This document shows, piece by piece, positions 6,256-15,273 of a DNA stretch of 32,560 nt. How positions within the stretch are numbered: position 1 is the first letter of the stretch; every line of letters begins with the position of its first letter. The notes under the pieces were generated by a model. The model made no database searches. It saw nothing but the letters and a program-made list of their open reading frames with translations, and had not been told where the DNA came from. Made by a program: the position numbers and the translations under genes. The DNA comes from Euryarchaeota archaeon UBA257 (GTDB lineage: Archaea; Thermoplasmatota; Poseidoniia; Poseidoniales; Thalassarchaeaceae): positions 1,133-33,692 of the forward strand of contig DAJO01000019.1 of the NCBI GenBank assembly GCA_002498985.1, in the 5' to 3' direction.

Positions 6256-9200
6256 TTCTTCATCATCCATTGAAACATAATCATCTCTGATCGGGATTTC
6301 TTGTAATTGATCAATTTCTTGTAAAACTGCGTTAAGAGCGATTTGTGCATTTTGACGGTGCCCCTCCCCGAGAACATGGCTTGAGTACCTAGCCTCCTCG
6401 AAAATTCTGTCCAAAGAAACTAATGATTGTTCACTAATAGGTAAGGCAGACCTAATTGCTATCTCAAACTCTCTAACTGTTTCAAAATCTCTACGTAAGA
6501 ATCCTCTCCGCATTAATATTTGACAAAGACTTTCGTAGCAATTGTAAATTGCTTCTCTAAACTCATCCCCTGCCGCCAAAAGTTCGGCAGTATAACTAAA
6601 GATACCTGCTAATTCATCTATTGTTGCACTTCTTCTACGTTGATAATATAGACCACTGCCAACCATTCCAATTAATATGATTAAGATAATCGAAGCGTAA
6701 AGTAACGATTGGAAGATAGAGGATTCTTCCGTAACCTCATACTCAATAGTAACATGAGGATTTTGATTTTGTTGAGTAGCTAACCAAGTTCTGTTTGAAG
6801 GATCAATAAATAGAGAATCTGTGTAGAAGTTAATGCTTAATTCACCCCAGAAATCCCTGTCCCAGAGTGTAGGTAGACCCTCAATTGACTTAAACTCATA
6901 AGTAAACAAACCGTCTTCATCGGTCATCTCTATTACTCTAAAATGTGTCTGCCCCGAAGAGGAGTTAATTAGCGAAGCAGACATTGAAATATTAGCAACG
7001 GGTTCAAATGAATCTGTAGAAGTGACATTGACAGTACCTCTAATTATTCTTACATCTTTATCAATTTTAATAGATTCAGGTGTGAACTTGAAATTAACGG
7101 GAACCATTATTGAAACTGACAAATCTTCAGAACCACCATTGAGGAATCTAGTGCTATCTGATTCAATTTTTACTACTAGATCTATAGGACCAGGAGGCAT
7201 TGGATAATGAGCATTAGATTGTATTCTGAAATGACCAGTTGATTCATCCCATTGTACATTGGCATTCTCAGGACCATCTGTCAGCCAGTGTAAAGTGACA
7301 ACCATGTCCTCGATAACATTTCCACCTCCTCCGATTTCTAAAATTCGTCCTTCAATCTTAATTGGATGTTCAACATCGCTCCTGATTATGGTTTCAGAAA
7401 TCCATAATATTTCTATTTCAATGTCTGATCTAACATAAACGGACATATTATAGCTGATTGGGAGATAATAGGTTTCTCCAGAAAATACTACTAAAATATC
7501 GTGTTGACCTCTTTCAATTGAGTATCCTAAAATATGTTCGAACTCATAAAATCCATTGGCTAGAGTATTTGTCTTTCCAATCTCTTCACCATCTAAATAA
7601 ATGATGATTTCTCGACCATCTAACCCTGGTAGACCCTCGGAATCAGCATCATACAGTCTACCGGTGAAATTCCATTGCCCTCCACGAGTAACAATGCTTG
7701 ACTCAACCTGTAAGGTAATTCCAGAATGATACGCTACAGTAAGATTTGTTTCTATAACACCTTCACGATAATATCCTTGTTGTGGAGCCTTAACTGTGAT
7801 AGTATGTATACCTACATCCAAGAACTCTGAGACTACCCAATTTAAGGTCCAATCACCCTGTTCATTACTTGAAGTAATACCAATCAATACTCCGTCAATA
7901 AATATCTCAAGAGAATGATTCGAAAGATATCCATCAGGAAGATTATCTTTTACGTTTCCTTGTAATACTAAATTGTCTCCAACTGCCACAGCACTAGGTT
8001 CGGATATGAATACATCCGTAGATGAATATACTATGAATACAGATGAGGAATTTGAGGAAAGGATAAATTCTTCACCCTGAAATACAATCTTAACAATTCG
8101 AGGACCTAATGGCATATCTGAAGGAACAGGTATGAATAGACTGAAATTACCATCGGAATCTACGTTTAAACCAGTTAATAGTTGATCATTCATATATACA
8201 GAAAGGCCCCTATTAGGAAGTGCACGTCCTGCACCATCTGTTAGCATACCCTCAATCACAAGTAATTGATTACGATCAATTTCACCAGGAGGTGTTGTCA
8301 AAACAACTTGAGAGGTCTGAGTAACATTGAAAATCGAAACAGAAGAAGACGGGAGATAATATTCAGGATTTAACGAATCCCCCTGACCCATTGGATCAAC
8401 CCAAGTAAATCCTCCAAAGAAATCCACTTTTACTTCATGTGAACCAAAGTCAGTGTTTAACGGGAGTTCATAATTAATCGTCCAATTACCTGTTGATGAA
8501 TTACTTAGTGTAGTATATATTGCTCCGACGTCTAGTCCATCAATTGACAAATGAATAACTCCACCGGAGTTTATTCCATCCTCAATTAGTAATTGGCCAT
8601 GCTCATCCAATAAAGTCCCATGGAAAGTAACCGATTCACCAGCAATAGAAGAACCTGTGATTCCCGTGATTTCAATCACTGTTGGAGCTAGTACTACTAC
8701 TCTAGTTACTGATTCATCCCCTACAAGGCCAGTGGTTCCTTCAATTCCAGAAAATAAAACACTGATTTCCATAGGACCTGCAACTCTATTAGAGTCTACC
8801 AGTATAGATGCATTGGCTAATCCCGATAAATCAGTAGTTACATTCGATATAATTGAACCATCAATAATTATTGAAATTACAACGGAATCTACCGGTAAGG
8901 CAGAATTATCAATCAAGGATAATGAAATATTCATTTCTTCGCCTCTTACTATTCTGCTATCAGGGTCTAAATCAAGTGGGCTGACAATTGTTAGAAGTGA
9001 ATAGCCTCTACTATCAAAAATACCTGTTCCAGTACTGGATTGATAATAATTAACATTTGGTGTGAAGGTTGCAGAGATATTGTGAGTACCTCTAGAGAAT
9101 GTTAGATCTAAACGGATGCTTGCTGACCAAGAACCATCTAACTCGACGTTACTACTTATCACAGTAAACGTATCATCCTCTCCATCGATTTCAAAGATCA

Positions 9201-12200
9201 GACTAGGAGCCAGAGTATTTCCTTGCCTATCTATAATTGCGCTTCCATTACTCGATGTTAAAGTGCCACTGACATTGAATAACTCTCCAGCCGCTGGATT
9301 ATCAGTAATATTGTCCACAGTTATCAAAGTTGATGAGCGCACTGTGATAGTTGAAATCAATGTTAAAGTGCCATGTAGAGTAGTTGAACCATTAAAGTAG
9401 AATATAGAGTCTATCTGTCCTAATGGATGTGAATCAGGTATGAAGAATGTAAAATTAACTAGTCCTTGAGAACTAGAGTTGACTTCGTCTAACCAAGTAT
9501 CATGGAATTCAGCAGAAACAACCAATCCTTGTAAAGGGATATCGCCATTACTAGATTCTACAATTCGGGCTGTTAAAGTGACATTAGAACCTCGTTCAAC
9601 AACAGTATTAATTATAGGAGACTTATCGATAAATGTAGTAACTCCTCTAACTAATATAGTGTCATTTCCTGTTCCTGTCAAATAAAATGGTGTACTTCCT
9701 TCAACTACACTGACTATTACAGTCTTAATTCCGCTGCTAACACCATCACCTAGTGGATCAGTAGGCACTGTAATGTTAAAGCTGCCATTGTTAGATGTGA
9801 CATGGTTTGTAACTAATGTCTCACTTAAGTCATTCAAGAAAAATACTTCTACAGCCATTGGCCCATCAACAGTTCTGTTAGAATCTACTGCATCCAAAAC
9901 CTGCCCCGATATAGAGAATGTAGAACCAGCAGTAACTTCGACAGGGAATGGATCTAAACTAATAGAACTAGAAACTTGTACTGTTAAATTTGATGTACTT
10001 TGATTCCCTAACCATCTTCCCGCATCTACATCGGTTAAATTGTCCAGGATATCATCAGGAGCTATGATTGAAACATTATAGAATCCAGGAGGGGTATCTG
10101 CAGGAATGATAGGACTGAAAGTAACTATTCCATCGCTTAAAGTTAAACCTGACTGAAGAATCTGCTCCAGGGGTCCCCCTGAATCAAAAATAACATCCGC
10201 AATAATATCTGAAATTGGAGATCCATCCGCTATATCTGTAATTGTAGCATTAATTTGCATTGTCTCTCCTGCAATTACTATTAAAGAAGAAGGAGTTGAT
10301 TCAACAATCATTTCAGTTTGTATACCTGCATCAACAGAATCTGCATCTGAAACTTTGTAGTATTCTCCACCACTAGGCGGATTTATCGTATAATCCAAAA
10401 AGACTCGCAACTCATAAACGCCAGATGCTATATCTCCTGGCATAAAGAAAGAAATATTATATTCTCCATTTAGCGGATTAATGAAGCTCCCTCCGAGCCT
10501 AATCACAGTATCTGGCGGCGGTGAACCATCAGGTAAAGGAGGTAAGTCTGAAGGAACCAATAATTGCGCGGTAACTGAGGAGTTATTAGCAATCACAGGA
10601 GTACCAAGATTTCTGTCCTGAGCAAAACCTGAAATCCAGTTGGAAGTACCTCTAGGGGTCCATTCACTACCTAAGTTAACAATAGCATTTGATTGCCCTT
10701 GAATTCTTACTGTATCAGTAACAATAGCAGGATTAAGCCATGTACTACCAGAGAAATTCAGAACCCAAGAATAGTCACCAGCAGGAGCAGTAGCTTCTGG
10801 TATCCAGACTGGAGTAATTCTCGGAGTATCAGGATCTGAAATATTCCAAACTGAGGTCCCATTGAAATCTAAAACATAAGTCCCTAAGAAACTACTTACT
10901 GATGTATTGGTATGGTCGGCGAGGAATACTTCAACAGCAGCCTGATTTCCTCTTGATTGAGGAACCATTTCATAGGAAAAAGTAATGTCACTCCGAATGC
11001 CATGTTCAGTCAGGTAATTCACCTGATCATTAGCGAAAAGTCCCTCAGCATCAAATTGGATTTTAACTTCAACTGGACCAGAGGGAATAGATACATTATC
11101 TTTAGAGAACAACCAACTTACATTAAATTGACCTGGTGATGAGGTCCAGTTTGAACTATTTAGAGACCAAGTCTTCAGAGTTTCAAAAGGCCCACTGACT
11201 GAAGTACGTCTCATCTGCAAATACAGAGTACCGTTCAATGCCTCGGGTGTATCTCCATAACTCAGAACAGTACCATTTAAGAAAATGAAAGAATCGATAT
11301 CTAAGAATGTATTGTTCAAGTCTACACCCTCTAAAGTGACAGTTAGATTCGGGGCAGGAGTTATATTAAACAAGAAATTATCTGTATGTGGCCTAATATG
11401 ATAACTAGGGATGGTAGCATTATTCAAATTAGTCTCATGCCAACCCAAGAATGAAATTGAAGCATTGATTAGCCCTAATGGTTCTGATTCGGATATAGGT
11501 ATATCAAACTCATAATAACCTCCAGTACCTACATTTGAAATCATACTTACAGGTCCATCGACTGAAGTAGTATAATTCAGAATTACTTGCATATCATCTA
11601 TTAGTGAAACATCGGAGTTCGGAGGGTTTTCAAGTTTGAGATAACCTGTAACACTAGAGTTTACACCTACACCTAGCATTGGTTGGTTTACTGGAGGAGG
11701 TGAAGTGAAAGAGGTAGTAGCATCATCAGTAATATTGATTCTCCATGAAAATGGAATCCCCTGAGAGCCAACATAAGCTTTCTCAAAAATTTGTAATACT
11801 AATGCTCCATATCCTGGCTTTATTGGCAATAGAGGCTTACCAGATAGCTCGAATGAACCATTAACATCTGTCGAACCTGTTGCAACTAGGTAATCAGAAT
11901 TAGCCGCGGAACCAGGGACAAGATCTGTTTCATTGCCTGGAACTAAATATAAATTGAGAGATACATTTTCGGCAGATGTTAAATTATCTACAAATCTCAG
12001 AGTACCATTTAACCAAAGATCGCTACCAGACAAGTCTCTATCAAAAGTATTAGGTCCCCATTCATCATCTACAACTTCTAAGATATTTTGTGGGGGGCAG
12101 GCTTCAAATGGAACCCAACCTAGAGTTACATTTCCTTGATTCTGATTTGTCTGCATCTGAACTTCTACCCAAGTAGTGAAGTGGCTACCATACACTTCAT

Positions 12201-15195
12201 ACGATTTGCCATTCCAATCACCACCAGAAAAACCAGTAACTTTACGTGCTGCAAAACCAGCATGACGAAGCATTACGGTGAAAACAGTTGCAAATTGTTC
12301 ACAAGACCCCTCTTTTGTATTATTTAGAATATGATGAGTTAAATCATCATTATCTGAATCAAAATCTGGTACTACTGGATCATTATTTCTAATAAATGTA
12401 GTAGTATTGTTACCATTAATTAAGAAATCTTGTATCGCTTCTACCTTTTCCCATGCTGAAAATGCACCAGATTCAGCTAAAACAGCCTGTGTGATAGACA
12501 ATGGCACTGCACTCTGCCGTACAATGTAAGATTGAGGCAAGTCTTTACCGTAATCACTACCAAGGAAGGCAGTAGTATTTTCCCTCACTTGAGGACTAAA
12601 GAAAACATCTGGGCTACTAATAAAGATTTGATCAACAGACAAAAGTGAGACACCAATATCTCTAGTATAATTAGAGAAATTTAAGATTGCTCCCGAATCG
12701 CTCCATGAGGTCCAATTCACAGTATTATAAGGAACTATTAATTCTCCTCCTGGCCCTATTTCGGCACCAGGCATGTATGTTATTGTCCAATCATTTGTAC
12801 TGTTTCCAATCCAAAACGATTCATGCGCAACACCCTGCATTGAACCAACATCGAAGTCTATTGGAGTTCCGCCGACCAGAGTACTATTCACTCCAAAGGA
12901 GACTCCGGTGTAATAATCATAAGTATGCCATCTCCAATAATTTGTAATATCCAAATCTACACCTGTAGAATTTTCAGCTATGAACATTAACATATTTGGA
13001 TCTATATCATCACTGGGGTCCCAAGGATTGCTAACTGAACCGTTACAACCTAATGACCAAAAATCAGGCCCACATTCATCGCCATCAGGAATTCCTCCCC
13101 CATCAGTATCGGGGTTTAACCAATCAAGTCCTATTGCTTGTTCTATGGTATCAGGTATACCGTCTCCATCTGTATCAAGAGGATTTAAATCATCTTCCGA
13201 ATTATTTTGAGGATTAGTCCCATCAAGATATTCTTGCCCATCAGTAACGCCCCCGTCATCGGTATCAGCATCATTCCACAGAGTGAAATATGTATCAAAG
13301 GTACCATTACCTCCGAAACCGAAAATTAAGTCACAACCAGTTGTGTTTTCGAAATAATTATTCAATCCGTCTTCGTCAGAATCTAGTAGATTACTACAAG
13401 GTTCACTCGGATCAGTTTGATTAAGTATCTCTGATAAGTCGTCTACTCCGTCCCCATCGGTATCAACAAGATTGGGGTTAGTGGGTTGCCCCCATGTGGC
13501 AAGTAGCTCTTCCCAATCCGCCAAACCATCGCCATCAGTATCGAAATAATCATCATCGCAATGAGGCTCACTAGGCTGAGGAGAGACATCCCAACACCAA
13601 GAATGATTTGTAAATAAAACAGATACTGCAGTAGCAGGTAAAGAAACGTCTACTTCTTTCAATTCATTCCCATCAATCGATCCATATCTGAAACCTACAG
13701 TTGAGCCGTTGATTAACTCATAATACGCCATAGGAGCAGAATCTTGCCTCCAGTCAGAGGGTTCAGGGTCTAATTCAGTAGTAGAATTAAGTAATAATGA
13801 CAAAGAAGGTGCATCCCAACTAATTATCGATTTAATAATAACTACTTCACTAATACAAGGGTCTGTTTGGTGACCCACAGCAAGTTCATCTCCATCATTT
13901 ACGCCACCTCCATCGGTATCTGCTATGTCCCACCTGGTGCAAGTTAAATTTTCTTCCCAATTATCTATACCATCATTATCAAAATCACCAACATCCTCGA
14001 TTCTTGTAGGATCGGTTTCATTAGAATCGACAATTCCATTTCCGTTAAGATCTTCTTCTCCATCATCAAATTGATCGCCATCAGTATTGTTATTTCTAGG
14101 ATCAGATGCTTGAGGGGGGTCTCCATATTGCCCATTTACTTCCACACCATCGCTAATGCCGTCTGAATCTGTATCGATAGCAGTTGGATCTGTCAAAAGA
14201 ATTAATGCTTCATACGAATCATTCAATCCGTCTCCATCTGTATCGTTGTTGTTAGGATCTGTTTGAGTAATTGAATCGACTTCCGCAGTAAATATAGCAC
14301 AACCTCCAGGACCCAGCCCCAATACGGGATTACAAGGTGACTCTGTAGCAGTCATATTGTTTGGGCCAGGTCTGAAATATTGTGTAGGAGGTGTGGTAGA
14401 ACCATTTCTAGTGCCCCAAGTTGGATTGACGTATTCGTACAAATTAATCAGGCCGTCACCATCTGGATCTCCATAGGTGCCATCAACATTAGATGCAGAA
14501 GTTGGATCTAAATTATTTGCAACTTCCCAACCATCGGGCATACCATCTCCATCTGTATCCCATCCATCAGGATCTTCATCGATTAATCCGTCACCGTCAT
14601 CATCATCACTTGAACAATCGGCGTCTCCATCTCCATCTGGATCGAAATTATCTACTAAGCCATCTTTGTCATCATCAAATGTATTGAAACAAATGTTACC
14701 TACAGGATCTTCATCTACTCCATCTGATCCTGTCCCCTGAATAAATTGCATTGCACTTTCTTCGTCCCAAAGCCTCACAGGAACTGTGCCATTCCACCAA
14801 ACTCCATTATCGAGAACATTGGCAGTAGTAGGATCGTCCCAATTGGCTGGTATTCCATAAAGATATTCATTCAAATTTGTGAAAGCGTCTCCATCTGGAT
14901 CACCTACTGAACCGTTAATATCAGTTGGGGAAAGAGGATCTAAGCCATATTGCCATTCCCAGCCATCAGGGAGTCCATCATTATCGCTATCCCAATCTTG
15001 CGGTTGGGTGTTAATAATGAACTCTAATCCATAAGTTAAACCGTCTCCATCATCATCAGTTGTTGCAAGAGCTTCCCAACTTCCAAACTCAATCGCAGAG
15101 TATGAAGCTATTAACATAATCAAAGTGAATAAACATGCTGAGCGACGTTTGCTTAGTAGTTCCTTATCAGTCGAAATTACTGAAACGCTCTGCAA
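6244..15195 (-). CDS. Giant membrane-anchored surface protein: TSP3 array, transglutaminase-like domain, Ig-like stalk, DUF4129-like tail
   Basis: About 2980 residues; residue numbers here count from the GTG at 15204. A hydrophobic export segment (about 23-42) is followed by a thrombospondin-type-3 calcium-binding array (about 50-710, at least sixteen DxDGDGxxD units). Next comes a transglutaminase-like papain-fold domain (about 920-1035) with Cys968 in GSCEQFAT, His1008 in GSHFTTWVEV, and Glu1034 in GWVPFEACP, where Asp is usual. About 1750 residues of beta-rich Ig/carboxypeptidase-regulatory-like repeats with many N-x-S/T sequons follow. One membrane helix (about 2834-2854) is followed by a YQRRRS stop-transfer and a cytoplasmic DUF4129-like helical domain. 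TSP3, catalytic and stalk regions would be outside. Start: GTG at 15204 lies within the ribosome site; TTG at 15195, just after GAGGTGACTAG, fits better. Probably co-transcribed with the next surface protein upstream. The substrate is unknown. Confidence 0.9.
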   Translation of the reverse strand: MQSVSVISTDKELLSKRRSACLFTLIMLIASYSAIEFGSWEALATTDDDGDGLTYGLEFIINTQPQDWDSDNDGLPDGWEWQYGLDPLSPTDINGSVGDPDGDAFTNLNEYLYGIPANWDDPTTANVLDNGVWWNGTVPVRLWDEESAMQFIQGTGSDGVDEDPVGNICFNTFDDDKDGLVDNFDPDGDGDADCSSDDDDGDGLIDEDPDGWDTDGDGMPDGWEVANNLDPTSASNVDGTYGDPDGDGLINLYEYVNPTWGTRNGSTTPPTQYFRPGPNNMTATESPCNPVLGLGPGGCAIFTAEVDSITQTDPNNNDTDGDGLNDSYEALILLTDPTAIDTDSDGISDGVEVNGQYGDPPQASDPRNNNTDGDQFDDGEEDLNGNGIVDSNETDPTRIEDVGDFDNDGIDNWEENLTCTRWDIADTDGGGVNDGDELAVGHQTDPCISEVVIIKSIISWDAPSLSLLLNSTTELDPEPSDWRQDSAPMAYYELINGSTVGFRYGSIDGNELKEVDVSLPATAVSVLFTNHSWCWDVSPQPSEPHCDDDYFDTDGDGLADWEELLATWGQPTNPNLVDTDGDGVDDLSEILNQTDPSEPCSNLLDSDEDGLNNYFENTTGCDLIFGFGGNGTFDTYFTLWNDADTDDGGVTDGQEYLDGTNPQNNSEDDLNPLDTDGDGIPDTIEQAIGLDWLNPDTDGGGIPDGDECGPDFWSLGCNGSVSNPWDPSDDIDPNMLMFIAENSTGVDLDITNYWRWHTYDYYTGVSFGVNSTLVGGTPIDFDVGSMQGVAHESFWIGNSTNDWTITYMPGAEIGPGGELIVPYNTVNWTSWSDSGAILNFSNYTRDIGVSLLSVDQIFISSPDVFFSPQVRENTTAFLGSDYGKDLPQSYIVRQSAVPLSITQAVLAESGAFSAWEKVEAIQDFLINGNNTTTFIRNNDPVVPDFDSDNDDLTHHILNNTKEGSCEQFATVFTVMLRHAGFAARKVTGFSGGDWNGKSYEVYGSHFTTWVEVQMQTNQNQGNVTLGWVPFEACPPQNILEVVDDEWGPNTFDRDLSGSDLWLNGTLRFVDNLTSAENVSLNLYLVPGNETDLVPGSAANSDYLVATGSTDVNGSFELSGKPLLPIKPGYGALVLQIFEKAYVGSQGIPFSWRINITDDATTSFTSPPPVNQPMLGVGVNSSVTGYLKLENPPNSDVSLIDDMQVILNYTTSVDGPVSMISNVGTGGYYEFDIPISESEPLGLINASISFLGWHETNLNNATIPSYHIRPHTDNFLFNITPAPNLTVTLEGVDLNNTFLDIDSFIFLNGTVLSYGDTPEALNGTLYLQMRRTSVSGPFETLKTWSLNSSNWTSSPGQFNVSWLFSKDNVSIPSGPVEVKIQFDAEGLFANDQVNYLTEHGIRSDITFSYEMVPQSRGNQAAVEVFLADHTNTSVSSFLGTYVLDFNGTSVWNISDPDTPRITPVWIPEATAPAGDYSWVLNFSGSTWLNPAIVTDTVRIQGQSNAIVNLGSEWTPRGTSNWISGFAQDRNLGTPVIANNSSVTAQLLVPSDLPPLPDGSPPPDTVIRLGGSFINPLNGEYNISFFMPGDIASGVYELRVFLDYTINPPSGGEYYKVSDADSVDAGIQTEMIVESTPSSLIVIAGETMQINATITDIADGSPISDIIADVIFDSGGPLEQILQSGLTLSDGIVTFSPIIPADTPPGFYNVSIIAPDDILDNLTDVDAGRWLGNQSTSNLTVQVSSSISLDPFPVEVTAGSTFSISGQVLDAVDSNRTVDGPMAVEVFFLNDLSETLVTNHVTSNNGSFNITVPTDPLGDGVSSGIKTVIVSVVEGSTPFYLTGTGNDTILVRGVTTFIDKSPIINTVVERGSNVTLTARIVESSNGDIPLQGLVVSAEFHDTWLDEVNSSSQGLVNFTFFIPDSHPLGQIDSIFYFNGSTTLHGTLTLISTITVRSSTLITVDNITDNPAAGELFNVSGTLTSSNGSAIIDRQGNTLAPSLIFEIDGEDDTFTVISSNVELDGSWSASIRLDLTFSRGTHNISATFTPNVNYYQSSTGTGIFDSRGYSLLTIVSPLDLDPDSRIVRGEEMNISLSLIDNSALPVDSVVISIIIDGSIISNVTTDLSGLANASILVDSNRVAGPMEISVLFSGIEGTTGLVGDESVTRVVVLAPTVIEITGITGSSIAGESVTFHGTLLDEHGQLLIEDGINSGGVIHLSIDGLDVGAIYTTLSNSSTGNWTINYELPLNTDFGSHEVKVDFFGGFTWVDPMGQGDSLNPEYYLPSSSVSIFNVTQTSQVVLTTPPGEIDRNQLLVIEGMLTDGAGRALPNRGLSVYMNDQLLTGLNVDSDGNFSLFIPVPSDMPLGPRIVKIVFQGEEFILSSNSSSVFIVYSSTDVFISEPSAVAVGDNLVLQGNVKDNLPDGYLSNHSLEIFIDGVLIGITSSNEQGDWTLNWVVSEFLDVGIHTITVKAPQQGYYREGVIETNLTVAYHSGITLQVESSIVTRGGQWNFTGRLYDADSEGLPGLDGREIIIYLDGEEIGKTNTLANGFYEFEHILGYSIERGQHDILVVFSGETYYLPISYNMSVYVRSDIEIEILWISETIIRSDVEHPIKIEGRILEIGGGGNVIEDMVVTLHWLTDGPENANVQWDESTGHFRIQSNAHYPMPPGPIDLVVKIESDSTRFLNGGSEDLSVSIMVPVNFKFTPESIKIDKDVRIIRGTVNVTSTDSFEPVANISMSASLINSSSGQTHFRVIEMTDEDGLFTYEFKSIEGLPTLWDRDFWGELSINFYTDSLFIDPSNRTWLATQQNQNPHVTIEYEVTEESSIFQSLLYASIILIILIGMVGSGLYYQRRRSATIDELAGIFSYTAELLAAGDEFREAIYNCYESLCQILMRRGFLRRDFETVREFEIAIRSALPISEQSLVSLDRIFEEARYSSHVLGEGHRQNAQIALNAVLQEIDQLQEIPIRDDYVSMDDEELKK
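7000..12080 (-). repeat. Ig-like / carboxypeptidase-regulatory-like stalk repeats (protein-level)
   Basis: Diverged beta-sandwich units of roughly 90-100 residues recur. Each has a G-x-x-(V/L/F)-x-(F/I)-x-G-x-(L/V)-x-D opening, an (I/V)-x-(V/I)-x-(I/L)-D-G-x-x strand, and a (D/N)-x-x-G-x-(W/F) turn such as SDGNFSL, EQGDWTLN and SNGFYEFE. Around eighteen would fit the space. DNA identity between units is low, so the array is old. It probably forms an extended stalk between the transglutaminase-like head and the membrane. Confidence 0.7.
13076..15057 (-). repeat. Thrombospondin type 3 repeat array (protein-level)
   Basis: At least sixteen acidic units of the form DTDGDGLxDxxE, separated by 15-40 residues, follow the export segment. 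They are interrupted once by about 100 residues without the motif (roughly residues 450-550). Aspartate side chains of such units bind calcium and form a compact coil. On the opposite strand the array reads as serine/proline-rich open frames, which are artefacts. Confidence 0.85.
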
Positions 15196-15208
15196 ACTAG
15201 TCACCTCT
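15193..15208 (-). promoter_or_regulatory. Ribosome site that decides the giant gene's start (TTG)
   Basis: On the minus strand the sequence reads TTAGAGGTGACTAGTTTG. GAGGTGA is a full-strength match to the 16S tail and lies 5 bases before TTG at 15195. The in-frame GTG at 15204 is part of this Shine-Dalgarno itself and is therefore an unlikely start. Confidence 0.6.
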
Positions 15209-15273
15209 AATGTTCATGGCGCTTAATAGAGGTCTTAAGAAGAATGGAGCGTCGTTCGGACGAATGAACAGAA

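Noticed and set aside
8657..9004. Plus-strand open frame of 115 codons (also 9116-9400, 14477-14740 and similar)
   Set aside because: They lie antisense to the giant gene, have Ser/Thr/Pro-rich composition mirrored from its codons, and lack ribosome sites or recognisable motifs.
13076..15057. Repetitive DNA in the acidic region as a possible CRISPR array or satellite
   Set aside because: The periodicity comes from GATGGAGA-like codons for DxDGDG units; spacing is irregular, no identical direct repeats with unique spacers, and the protein frame stays open throughout.
15205..15273. TTCG/CGAA inverted repeat between the two surface-protein genes as a terminator
   Set aside because: The stem is only four to six bases with a mismatch and has no T-tract; too weak to call.
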